Of a stretch of 64,000 nt of DNA, positions 36,274-43,858 are shown one piece after another. The notes below the pieces were generated by a model. It did no database searches, had not been told where the DNA came from, and saw only the letters and a program-made list of their open reading frames with translations. The position numbers and the translations under genes were made by a program. Position 1 is the first letter of the stretch; each line of letters starts with the position of its first letter. The stretch is from an uncultured Treponema sp. (GTDB lineage: Bacteria; Spirochaetota; Spirochaetia; Treponematales; Treponemataceae): contig NZ_CAMCEC010000008.1 of NCBI RefSeq assembly GCF_945873775.1, forward strand, positions 1 through 64,000, given 5' to 3'.

Positions 36274-37179
36274 ATGAAGGGTTCAAATTTTTTGAATGAC
36301 GGATTCCACGGGCTTTGCATGGCGTGCGCTGACAGTGTGCCTGGAGTTTCGGGAGGGACGGTTGCTTTTTTGATGGGATTTTACGAGCGTTTTGTCGGCG
36401 CAATTGATTCCCTTGTGTTCTGCGGAAAAAAGGAAAAACTGCCTGCGCTTTTGTATCTTCTGCGGCTCGGCACTGGCTGGGCGCTCGGATTCGGAGTCTG
36501 CGCGGTTTTGATTTCCAAAATGTTCAGCGAAAATATTTACGTGATGTCGTCGCTGTTTTTGGGATTTACGGCTGCGGCGATTCCTGTTGTTGCGGCGGAA
36601 GAGCTTTCCTGCGTGAAAAATTTCCGTGCCGTGCCGTTTTTTGTTCCGGGGCTTCTGCTCGTTGTGCTTGCCTCGCGCTTTAATTCGGTTGCGGCTTTCT
36701 CGTCGCTTGACCTTGCAGTTCCTAGCATCGCGACTTGGCTGATTCTTTTTGCCGCCGGATTTATCGCAATCAGCGCGATGATTCTTCCGGGCATTTCCGG
36801 CTCCACGCTTCTTCTGATTATGGGGCTTTATCTGCCGGTAATAAACGCGGTCAAGGAGCTGATTCACCTGCATTTTGCGTTCTTGCCTGCGGTCGCGTTT
36901 TTCGGTCTTGGCGTTCTTGTCGGACTTGCCGGAACTGCTCGCCTTTTAAAAAATCTTCTTGAAAAACACCGCGCCCCGATTATCTATCTTGTGCTTGGGC
37001 TTATGACCGGCTCTCTTTACGCGATTTACAAAGGGCCTGCAACTTTGTCTGAGCCTCAGCCGCCGCTTTCGCTTGATACGTTTAATTTGGTCGCGTTTGC
37101 CGTCGGCATTGCTGTGATTGTCGTGATGTATCTTGCAAAACGGAACGCGGAAGAAAAAATATCTGTGGAAAAATTGTGA
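36274..37179 (+). CDS. DUF368 family protein, PopT-type undecaprenyl-phosphate flippase
   Basis: A 301-aa membrane protein with about 8-9 hydrophobic segments. The family signature is GLCMACADSVPGVSGGTVAFLMG near residue 13, with a second copy-like motif MILPGISGSTLLLIMGLYLP near 168. DUF368 proteins have been shown to recycle undecaprenyl phosphate across the membrane for cell-wall synthesis. GGAGG 6 nt before ATG 36274 fixes the start over the TTG at 36262. It is followed by a 41-bp repeat array. Confidence 0.85.
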   Translation: MKGSNFLNDGFHGLCMACADSVPGVSGGTVAFLMGFYERFVGAIDSLVFCGKKEKLPALLYLLRLGTGWALGFGVCAVLISKMFSENIYVMSSLFLGFTAAAIPVVAAEELSCVKNFRAVPFFVPGLLLVVLASRFNSVAAFSSLDLAVPSIATWLILFAAGFIAISAMILPGISGSTLLLIMGLYLPVINAVKELIHLHFAFLPAVAFFGLGVLVGLAGTARLLKNLLEKHRAPIIYLVLGLMTGSLYAIYKGPATLSEPQPPLSLDTFNLVAFAVGIAVIVVMYLAKRNAEEKISVEKL

Positions 37180-37200
37180 GGCGAGAGTGATTTTTCTATG

Positions 37201-37452
37201 CGTTGCCGTAACGTTTTCTGACTGCACATGATTTTTTCAAACATTGCGGTAACGTTCTTTGACCTGACGCAATTTCTTCAAACGTTATTTTGATTTTTCT
37301 TGTCCGCAGGCACTTTCAGACAGCGTTATTTTAACGTTTGCCGACCGCACGTACTTTTATAAAACGTTAAAATAACGTTCATTGCCCGCAAATGGTTTTG
37401 ATAAACGTTATTATAACGTTTGCTGTCTGCAAGTGATTTTGCAAAGCGTTAC
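37201..37452. repeat. 41-bp periodic intergenic array 4
   Basis: Cores begin at 37201, 37242, 37283, 37324, 37365, 37406 and 37447, exactly 41 bp apart without indels. The best cores are CGTTATTTTAACGTT (37324), CGTTAAAATAACGTT (37365) and CGTTATTATAACGTT (37406). It lies between the convergent 3' ends of the DUF368 and UPF0340 genes. Confidence 0.93.
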
Positions 37453-37457
37453 ATTTT

Positions 37458-38054
37458 TTACCTTTCCGCCGTGTATCTTGCCCGTTCGCCGCCAATGAGC
37501 TTCGGCCGTGAGTAAGCCGCAGTAACGTAAGCCTTGCCCACGAATTTCTGCTTTGGGTGGACTGGAACCGCAACTTCCTTCAAGTGCATTCCAATCAGCG
37601 TGCTTCCGATGTCAAGTCCTGCCGCAGCCTTTATATGCTCCACGACGACCGGCTCCTTGAAAGCGTAGTAAGCCGCAGTCGCGAACGAGCCGCCTCCGTG
37701 AATCCACGGAACAACGCTCACCTCGTCAAGACCGTATTTTTCAGCGCACTCACGCTCAACCACAAGCGCGCGGTTCAGGTGCTCGCAGCACTGGCAAGCA
37801 AGAAAAATTCCTTTTTCAGTCAAAATCCTCTCCGCAGCCGTAAAAATCGCCTTTCCGATTTCCGCGCTCGAGTCCTTTCCGATTGAGCCGCCCGCAACCT
37901 CGCTCGTCGAGCAGCCGATTACAAAAAACGAGCCTTTTTTCTGCGGGTGAGAGGCGAGCAGCTCAGCGATTATCTTTTCCGTCTGGCTTGAAATCTCCGG
38001 AATATTTTCCGCCGGTGTTGTTTTATTTTCATTCTGATTTTCGTTTGTGTTCAT
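37458..38054 (-). CDS. UPF0340 / TIGR01440 (YwlG-like) protein
   Basis: A 198-aa protein. The family is clear from FFVIGCSTSEVAGGSIGK near 45, CQCCEHLNRALVVE near 82, VPWIHGGGSFATAAY, and AGLDIGSTLIGMHLK. Its biochemical role is unknown, though it is conserved in Firmicutes and spirochaetes. The start at 38054 is chosen because TATAAT lies 7 nt upstream with no ribosome site; an upstream ATG at 38093 would add an unlikely hydrophobic tail. It is divergent from the ArsC-like gene. Confidence 0.8.
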   Translation of the reverse strand: MNTNENQNENKTTPAENIPEISSQTEKIIAELLASHPQKKGSFFVIGCSTSEVAGGSIGKDSSAEIGKAIFTAAERILTEKGIFLACQCCEHLNRALVVERECAEKYGLDEVSVVPWIHGGGSFATAAYYAFKEPVVVEHIKAAAGLDIGSTLIGMHLKEVAVPVHPKQKFVGKAYVTAAYSRPKLIGGERARYTAER

Positions 38055-38061
38055 AAGAATG

Positions 38062-38067
38062 ATTATA
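38062..38067 (-). promoter_or_regulatory. -10 box, leaderless-type
   Basis: TATAAT on the minus strand, 7 nt before the ATG at 38054. No ribosome site. Confidence 0.45.
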
Positions 38068-38136
38068 GCGAAAAACTGTGGCTTTAGAAACAATCGGCTT
38101 GTTACGCGAGTTCTGTATCTTCCGCCGGATTTCTGC

Positions 38137-38142
38137 TACAAT
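38137..38142 (+). promoter_or_regulatory. -10 box, leaderless-type
   Basis: TACAAT in CTGCTACAATCTTTTT, 6 nt before the ATG at 38149, nearly the same context as 4402. Confidence 0.5.
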
Positions 38143-38148
38143 CTTTTT

Positions 38149-38505
38149 ATGATTCAGATTTTTGGAACAACAAAGAATTTCGACACAAAAAAGGCGCAGA
38201 TGTGGTTCAAGGAACGGCGCATTCCTTTTCAGTTTATTGACTTAAAGGAAAAAGAGATGAGCCGAGGCGAATTTGAAAGCGTTGTGGATTCAGTTGCACG
38301 AGTGGCTGGCTCACGTGCGGATGCGCTTGAGCTTCTGGTGGATAAAAAATCAAAGGACTATGCCTCGTTCGCATATCTTGATGACGCTGACAAGGAAGAA
38401 AAACTTTTTGAAAACCAGCTTCTGATGAGACTTCCTATTTGCCGGAACGGAAAAAATGCCGCCATATGCGGACTTGAGCCGAAAATCTGGGAAGGTTGGA
38501 AATAG
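38149..38505 (+). CDS. ArsC/Spx-family thioredoxin-fold protein
   Basis: A 118-aa protein starting IQIFGTTKNFDTKKAQMWF. The family has a thioredoxin fold related to arsenate reductase and Spx. The usual catalytic Cys (as in CxxC/S at the first loop) is replaced: the loop reads GTTKNFDTKK. LPICRNGKNAAICGLEPKIWEGW is the typical C-terminus. Without the Cys it is unlikely to be an arsenate reductase. The start was set at 38149 because the longer frame upstream is not protein-like. It is divergent from the UPF0340 gene. Confidence 0.78.
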   Translation: MIQIFGTTKNFDTKKAQMWFKERRIPFQFIDLKEKEMSRGEFESVVDSVARVAGSRADALELLVDKKSKDYASFAYLDDADKEEKLFENQLLMRLPICRNGKNAAICGLEPKIWEGWK

Positions 38506-38558
38506 GTTTTTTGCATGAAGAAGAATGCTTTTTGTTCAGAAAATAATTGAAAAAAAAT

Positions 38559-38594
38559 AATCCGCCGAAGTGTGTCTTGTTTTCTCGGCGGATT
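38559..38594. terminator. bidirectional terminator
   Basis: A perfect 10-bp stem (AATCCGCCGA / TCGGCGGATT), with T-rich runs on both strands, between convergent genes. Confidence 0.85.
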
Positions 38595-38599
38595 TTGTT

Positions 38600-39298
38600 T
38601 TATTTCAGCAGATATTCAACTGTAGTTACAACGCGGATTGTCTTTTTTTCCTGAAGATCTTCGGCTGCGTTTTCTATGCTGAAAAATCCCTGTGTCGCAG
38701 TTTTTATTTTTCCGACTTTGCTTCCAGAGTCATGCGCAAACTGTTCTGCTGCTGTACGCGCGTTTTTTGTTGCCTCTGCAATCATCTGCGGCTTTATTTC
38801 ATTCAGCTTTGTAAATTCAAAAGAAATCTTGCTGTTGTAGTCTTTTGAAACTGCAATTCCGCTGCTCATCAAGTCAAGGGAATCGTCCTGCGCTTTTTTT
38901 ACTTCCGCAACTTTTGAAGAGCGCACAAGAACCACAGTCTGCGCAAGGTAAGTGTAAAGAATTTTGTCCTTGTCCATGTACGGATTGATTGTGTTGTCCG
39001 TTATGCTAGGCGACTGAACCGTGTAGTCGGCTTCGGAAAGTCCGTGGCTTGCAAGATATTCCTTTACGGTTTGAGTTTTTGCGAGAATGTCCTTTTGAAG
39101 CTGTGGAAGGCTGTTTGCTCCAAGTGTGAATGTGAGCGGCCAAAGCGCAAGGTCTGCATCGACTTCTTTTTCTGCAAGTCCGCGCACCGTAACAGTTCTG
39201 TCAGGTCTTGCGATTTTTGAAAGTCCCACGGAAACAATCACCGCGGAAACCACAAGCGAAACCGACACCGCCATAATAAATGCCTTTAGTTCTTTCAT
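38600..39298 (-). CDS. SIMPL (DUF541) domain protein
   Basis: A 232-aa protein with one N-terminal membrane helix (AFIMAVSVSLVVSAVIVSVGL). The SIMPL domain runs from about residue 34 (VTVRGLAEKEVDADLALWPL) through VKEYLASHGLSEADYTVQSP to the C-terminus (TRVVTTVEYLL-type strand). Relatives are periplasmic proteins linked to oxidative stress in E. coli (YggE) and to signalling in mammals. GGAGGAAAGA precedes the ATG at 39298. It is anchored in the inner membrane, facing outward. Confidence 0.82.
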   Translation of the reverse strand: MKELKAFIMAVSVSLVVSAVIVSVGLSKIARPDRTVTVRGLAEKEVDADLALWPLTFTLGANSLPQLQKDILAKTQTVKEYLASHGLSEADYTVQSPSITDNTINPYMDKDKILYTYLAQTVVLVRSSKVAEVKKAQDDSLDLMSSGIAVSKDYNSKISFEFTKLNEIKPQMIAEATKNARTAAEQFAHDSGSKVGKIKTATQGFFSIENAAEDLQEKKTIRVVTTVEYLLK

Positions 39299-39433
39299 TC
39301 TTTCCTCCAAATGTTTTATGCTTTAAATATAATAAATTGCATCCAAAAAATCAGCATAAAATTTTTTCAGATTATATTTACTAAACAACTTTGCATTGAA
39401 AAAGTTGCGGCATTTTTTTTAACAGAATACTAT

Positions 39434-39552
39434 GGGCGGTCCGGCAATCACCTGTGGCGCTTGCCGTCGCTATGTCCGCAACTTGCTGCGCGCGGTCCTC
39501 ACTTTGTTCGGACTGCCTCCGGCATTGCTCCCAGCGCTACCGCATCCGCCTA
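39434..39552. repeat. GC-rich intergenic repeat block
   Basis: Between the SIMPL and NUDIX genes (39299-39549). An AT-rich part is followed by an abrupt GC-rich block (GGCGGTCCGGCAATCACCTG onwards) with no good coding frame. Confidence 0.45.
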
Positions 39553-40002
39553 AAAAAGTTCCTTTAGATTTTCTAGAACTTCCACATCCGCAGGAAGCCA
39601 TTTTACGCTTTTAAGCTTTTCCTCGGAAAGCCATGCCGCGTTCTCGTGCTCAAGCAGAGTAAGCTTCCCGGAAACAATTGAGCACAAAAAACATTCCATT
39701 GTCAGATGAAAAGCAGGGTAGTCGTATTCAACCGTGCAAATCTTGCGTTCCGCCCGGATTTCCGTCGCAAGCTCCTCGCGTATTTCCCGCACAACCGCCT
39801 GTTCCGCGCTTTCTCCATCTTCAATCTTTCCGCCCGGAAACTCCCACCAGTCCTTCCATTCACCGTAGCCACGCTGCGTCGCAAAAACCATTTTTTCGCC
39901 GCCAGCCGCAGTACGGAAAATTACCGCCGCCGAAACATGGATTTTCTTGAGCGGTGTGGTTTGGATTTTACAATCGTTTTTTGTTATATTTGCGTTGTTC
40001 AT
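39550..40002 (-). CDS. NUDIX hydrolase (MutT-like)
   Basis: A 150-aa protein. The NUDIX box is GGKIEDGESAEQAVVREIRE-ELATEI (residues about 67-92); the usual Gly after EE is replaced. KIHVSAAVIF and WEFPGGKIEDGE place it near 8-oxo-dGTP and dCTP pyrophosphohydrolases. AAAGGACT precedes the ATG. It lies 24 bp downstream of the PLD-helicase gene in the same direction, so both are likely one unit, and it may hydrolyse a nucleotide signal or damaged dNTP in that system. Confidence 0.88.
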   Translation of the reverse strand: MNNANITKNDCKIQTTPLKKIHVSAAVIFRTAAGGEKMVFATQRGYGEWKDWWEFPGGKIEDGESAEQAVVREIREELATEIRAERKICTVEYDYPAFHLTMECFLCSIVSGKLTLLEHENAAWLSEEKLKSVKWLPADVEVLENLKELF

Positions 40003-40026
40003 TTTTTCAGTCCTTTTTTTGTAAAG

Positions 40027-43014
40027 TCAATTATCGCTGTTTTTTCCCATTTTGTCAGTGCGTGTTATAAAGTCGTTGAAAAGCTCGTCAGGAACACGGC
40101 TATGAAGCGCGAATTTCATTGTGATTGGCTTGTTGCCTTCCGCGCTGCCCGGAAAAGTTGAAACCTGACCAAGATAAATGAACGGCTGGGTTATGTTTTC
40201 TACTTTTTCAAATTTGCGTACAAAAAGATGAAGTCGGATTTTTCTTTCGATGTTGCGGATAAGATTCTGCCCGACTTCAGAATTTTGCGTTGTGCTGTTT
40301 GGCGACTGCCACTGAAAATGTTCCGGCGTTATGAATTTGTCCGCGTAGTTGATTGAATCTTTTATGTCCGCATCCTTGTGCAGGTTCACAAATAGAAAAT
40401 AATCCGGCTTTGCGGAAGTTATAAGTCCTTGTCCGCGGAATGAGGAATGAATCTTTGTGTAGTTGCATAAAAGCGCCGCGTCGCGCATCGTGTATTTTTG
40501 ATAGAGTTTTAGAAAAGGCAAAGTTCCGCTTTCAGAATAATCGTCCAAACCGAATTCGTTCTGATAACGCAAAAGATTGTATTGAATCAAATCTTCAAGC
40601 CAGAGTTTTTTCTGTGCAGAAAATTCCGAGTTTTCAAGTGAGTTGACTGTATTTTGGTTGAACGAAACTGAATCACCGTCAAAATCAAAAATCGCCTTTT
40701 CGTAGCGTGTTTTTTCGCTTGAATCAAAATAAGCTCCGCTTAACGTCCGGCATGCGTGAGCGATAGAAGTTTTATTCACAAAAGAAAGATATTTTTTTGC
40801 CTTTTCAGAAATTTCATCAACAGAAGCTGAATATTTTTCGGAATTAAAGACTGTTTCCGCAATAATCCATTCTTCAGCGCGTTTCGCAGGCGAGTAAAAA
40901 CTTAGAAGCCGCATAATCTGGCTGAAAGATTCATCTTCGTTAATCAGAGAAAATTCAGGATGCGATTCTTTTTCAATGTATGCGGCAAAATCGAAATACG
41001 TCTTGTAGTTCGGGCTGAAAACCGTAAACCGCACAGGATCAATGCTTCCGTCATGCTTTAAGTAATCAACAAGAAACGGGACTTTTCCGCCGCATACATG
41101 CTTAAACGAAAAATATGATTCTTTCATATATTTAAGCGACATGAATTTTTCATTTTCAAGCTGGCGCAGAATCTGTTCCTTTGTGATTTTGTCCATGTGA
41201 ATGTAAGTTCCGTTCGGCAAGTCCGCAAAATCATTTGCAACTTCAAGCTTCAATGAATCGCGGTCGTAATCCTGCTTTCCGTTCAGGGCAATCGCCATCA
41301 AGAAAGACTTTTTGTAGTTTCCGATAAAGTCCAGAACTGTTACGAATTCTTTGCCGCCCAGTTTGCGCAAGCCTCGTCCAAGCTGCTGAATAAAAATTAT
41401 TGAAGAGTCAGTAGGACGCAGCAGCAAGACTGTGTTTACTGATGGAATATCAATTCCTTCGTTAAAAATATCGACTGAAAAAATGTATTGAAGCGGAGAA
41501 TTGTCATCTTCCAAAAGACGTGCATATTTTTCGCGGATTTCAACACTGTCTTCTCCTGAAAGGACTATGGCAATTTGCCCGTTGTTTTTTGAAAGTCTCT
41601 TGTTGAATTCCTGCGCCATATACTTTGCGTGTTCTACAGTTGCGCAGAATCCCAGAACCTTAGCTTTTTCGCCGTCGTGTCCGTAAAAATTCATTTTTTC
41701 GATTATGTAGTCAACGCGGCGGTTCACCATGAGCATATCTGCAATTTCTTCTATATATTTGCTTGTGCCTGGTTCAGCCTTGATTTTTGAATAGTCGATT
41801 CCTTCTGCGTCGGTAATTCCAAAATAATGGAAAGGGCAGACCAAATCGTGCGAAAGTGCGTCCCGCAGGCGGATTTCAACTGCGACATTGTTGTCAAAAA
41901 TTGAATAAATGTCGCCATTGTCGCTTCGCTCCGGAGTTGCGGTAAGTCCAAGCAGAAATTTAGGCGTAAAATGCGCAAGAATATTTTTGTAGCTTTCGCT
42001 TGAAGCGTGATGGGCCTCGTCCAAAACAATATAGTCAAAGGCATCTTTTGCAAATTCTTTGTAATGGCGGCTTAAAGTGTCGCGTGTCGCAAAAAGATAC
42101 TTGCAGTTTTTGTCTTTCTGATTTCCTGTAAAAAATCCTGATGAATAATTTTCTTCTGTTGCAGAGCAGATTGTGTCAAAAGATTCCTTCGACTTTTTTA
42201 GAATGTCCTCACGGTGGACAATAAAAAGCAGATGCTCAGGCTTTACCTGCAGCGCGTCAAAAACTGACATATATGTTTTTCCGCTTCCGGTTGCTGCGAT
42301 TGCAAGAGCCTTTTTTGCGCCGGTTTTTCTGAGCCGGTCAAGTTTTACAATCGCTTCGGCTTGCATCTCATTCGGCTGGATTATGGACGGAGATTTTTCG
42401 TCTGTAAAACTGCTGTATGAAAATAAAAGTTTTTGTTCCTGTTTTTGCTGGCGTTTTACTTTTGAAAGATAGTCGCGGTAAGAAATCAAAAAATCATCGG
42501 AATATTCTTTTGCCCACGGACTTTTCCAGAGCGTTTCAAATTCGTCAAGAACGGATTTTGTAAAAATTCCAGGTTCCTGCTGTTCGCTACATTTTTCATT
42601 TTGAAGGACGTTCCATTCAACATTCGTTTTTAGCGCCCGGCCTGTTATGTTTGAAGAGCCGATTATGACAGTCCACTTTTCTGATTCAGGACTGTTCTTG
42701 TGGAAGAGATAGCCTTTTGCATGGAAGCCGTCGTTTTGCGTTGGTGGAACATAAATCTTAAGATGAATATTTTTGAATTTGGAAAGCCGCTCAAGAACCT
42801 GCGGGCTTGTCATTTCCTTGTAAGTTGTTGTAAGAATCTCGCCGTGAATATTGCGCGTTTCAAGAGCCTTTAACGTTTCAAGCAGAACCTGCAATCCTCC
42901 GTAAGTGATGAATGCCACACTGATTTTGAACTGAGAACAATCATTCAGGTTTTCAACAAGCTCATTGTAAAAACTGCGGACAGGTCCGTTTGTTATAAGG
43001 AAAGATTCTTCCAT
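40027..43014 (-). CDS. PLD-nuclease/SF2 helicase/DUF3427 fusion protein
   Basis: A 995-aa protein. N-terminal PLD-type domain at about 1-170 (DGFHAKGYLF with an HxK motif, then VIIGSSNITGRALKTN). SF2 helicase from about 220: Walker A AATGSGKT, DEAH box VLDEAHHAS, motif III LTATPER, and C-terminal RecA motif QQLGRGLRKLGG. DUF3427-type C-terminus from about 640 (FSFKHVCGG, RDAALLCNYT, SSFRGQG, DYFLFVNLHKD). Such fusions occur in defence islands and are suspected to be DNA-targeting. The start at 43014 (MEESFLITNG) is chosen; its ribosome site is weak, and an ATG at 43158 would add 48 atypical residues. Confidence 0.85.
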   Translation of the reverse strand: MEESFLITNGPVRSFYNELVENLNDCSQFKISVAFITYGGLQVLLETLKALETRNIHGEILTTTYKEMTSPQVLERLSKFKNIHLKIYVPPTQNDGFHAKGYLFHKNSPESEKWTVIIGSSNITGRALKTNVEWNVLQNEKCSEQQEPGIFTKSVLDEFETLWKSPWAKEYSDDFLISYRDYLSKVKRQQKQEQKLLFSYSSFTDEKSPSIIQPNEMQAEAIVKLDRLRKTGAKKALAIAATGSGKTYMSVFDALQVKPEHLLFIVHREDILKKSKESFDTICSATEENYSSGFFTGNQKDKNCKYLFATRDTLSRHYKEFAKDAFDYIVLDEAHHASSESYKNILAHFTPKFLLGLTATPERSDNGDIYSIFDNNVAVEIRLRDALSHDLVCPFHYFGITDAEGIDYSKIKAEPGTSKYIEEIADMLMVNRRVDYIIEKMNFYGHDGEKAKVLGFCATVEHAKYMAQEFNKRLSKNNGQIAIVLSGEDSVEIREKYARLLEDDNSPLQYIFSVDIFNEGIDIPSVNTVLLLRPTDSSIIFIQQLGRGLRKLGGKEFVTVLDFIGNYKKSFLMAIALNGKQDYDRDSLKLEVANDFADLPNGTYIHMDKITKEQILRQLENEKFMSLKYMKESYFSFKHVCGGKVPFLVDYLKHDGSIDPVRFTVFSPNYKTYFDFAAYIEKESHPEFSLINEDESFSQIMRLLSFYSPAKRAEEWIIAETVFNSEKYSASVDEISEKAKKYLSFVNKTSIAHACRTLSGAYFDSSEKTRYEKAIFDFDGDSVSFNQNTVNSLENSEFSAQKKLWLEDLIQYNLLRYQNEFGLDDYSESGTLPFLKLYQKYTMRDAALLCNYTKIHSSFRGQGLITSAKPDYFLFVNLHKDADIKDSINYADKFITPEHFQWQSPNSTTQNSEVGQNLIRNIERKIRLHLFVRKFEKVENITQPFIYLGQVSTFPGSAEGNKPITMKFALHSRVPDELFNDFITRTDKMGKNSDN

Positions 43015-43151
43015 AATATCGCCGAAACCTTTATTTTGTGCTGAAAAAGTGCTCCAAAAAACGGACGTTTTACATATCACTTTTCCCCATTTGCGGTGTC
43101 CATAACGGATGATTTTTTTTGACAAGTCAGAATAGTTTTTATATAAAAAAC

Positions 43152-43197
43152 TTGACAAACAGAATAAAAAATGTAAATTTTAAGTATAGATAACTTA
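43152..43197 (+). promoter_or_regulatory. toxin-antitoxin promoter and operator
   Basis: TTGACA (43152-43157), a 16-bp spacer and TAAATT. TAAGT/ACTTA arms (43181-43197) form a small inverted repeat over the likely start site, as expected for autorepression by a RelB-type antitoxin. Confidence 0.45.
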
Positions 43198-43222
43198 TAT
43201 TGACTTATTTTGAGGTGATTTT

Positions 43223-43474
43223 ATGATGAATGTAAGCGTAAGGATGGATAACACAACAAAGAAGGAGTTTGAAAAATTCTGCAAGGATGTCGGGCTTTCA
43301 ATTTCCGGAGCGTTCAATCTGTTCGCAAAAAAAGTAATCCGAGAGCATCGCATTCCGTTTGAAATTTCTTCCGAAGACCCGTTTTACAGCGAGGAGAACC
43401 AGAAACGGCTTGAACTTTCAATTCAGCACGCAAAAGAAGGAAAACTTACAGAACACGAACTTATTGAGGTTTAA
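43223..43474 (+). CDS. RelB/DinJ-family antitoxin
   Basis: An 83-aa protein with the ribbon-helix-helix N-terminus of RelB/DinJ (NVSVRMDNTTKKEFEKFCKD, then SISGAFNLFAKKVIRE). The C-terminal half (ENQKRLELSIQHAKEGKLTE) wraps the toxin. GAGGTG precedes two adjacent ATGs, so the exact start is uncertain by one codon. It lies 3 bp before the toxin. It neutralises the YoeB-type toxin and represses the operon. Confidence 0.88.
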   Translation: MMNVSVRMDNTTKKEFEKFCKDVGLSISGAFNLFAKKVIREHRIPFEISSEDPFYSEENQKRLELSIQHAKEGKLTEHELIEV

Positions 43475-43477
43475 AAT

Positions 43478-43735
43478 ATGAAAAAAGCATGGACAGACGA
43501 GGCTTGGGAAGACTATTTGACGCTCCAAAACGACAAAAAACTTCTCAAGAAAGCAAACGCACTTCTAAAAGACATTGAACGTGGCGGATATGACGGAATC
43601 GGAAAGCCCGAACCGTTAAAAGGAAATCTTTCAGGCTATTACAGCCGCCGCATTGACGACTACAACAGAATTGTCTATAAAATAGAAAACAACATCATCG
43701 AAATTGTTCAGTGCGGAACACATTATCACGACTGA
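43478..43735 (+). CDS. YoeB/Txe-family mRNA interferase toxin
   Basis: An 85-aa protein. WTDEAWEDYLTLQNDKKLLKK, KPEPLKGNLSGYYSRRIDDYNRIVYKI and CGTHYHD match YoeB/Txe: the last carries the catalytic His/Tyr end, and RRIDDYNRIVY the catalytic Arg. YoeB cleaves mRNA at the ribosomal A site. GAGG precedes the ATG. It is one unit with the antitoxin upstream. Confidence 0.9.
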   Translation: MKKAWTDEAWEDYLTLQNDKKLLKKANALLKDIERGGYDGIGKPEPLKGNLSGYYSRRIDDYNRIVYKIENNIIEIVQCGTHYHD

Positions 43736-43764
43736 AGTTCATTTGTTTTTACAAATATCAGAAA

Positions 43765-43847
43765 TTTCCCCTAGAAAAGTGTGGAAACTCTCTTATTTTC
43801 CCCTAGAAAAATGTAAAATTACCTTAACTTTTCCCCCAGAAAAGTGT
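43765..43847 (+). repeat. three direct repeats upstream of AAA-DUF4143 gene
   Basis: TTTCCCCTAGAAAAGTGT at 43765-43782, with variants at 43797-43814 and 43830-43847 (one difference each). Spacings are 32 and 33 bp, about three helical turns. The third copy overlaps the -10 region of the next gene. Confidence 0.85.
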
Positions 43848-43852
43848 AATAT
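43847..43852 (+). promoter_or_regulatory. -10-like box, leaderless-type
   Basis: TAATAT lies 6 nt before the ATG at 43859, partly within the third direct repeat. No ribosome site. Confidence 0.35.
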
Positions 43853-43858
43853 CATTTT

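Noticed and set aside
15345-37452. 41-bp arrays as CRISPR
   Set aside because: Cores are imperfect and change orientation, and the spacers are related to each other. CRISPR arrays have near-identical repeats and unrelated spacers. No cas genes are present.
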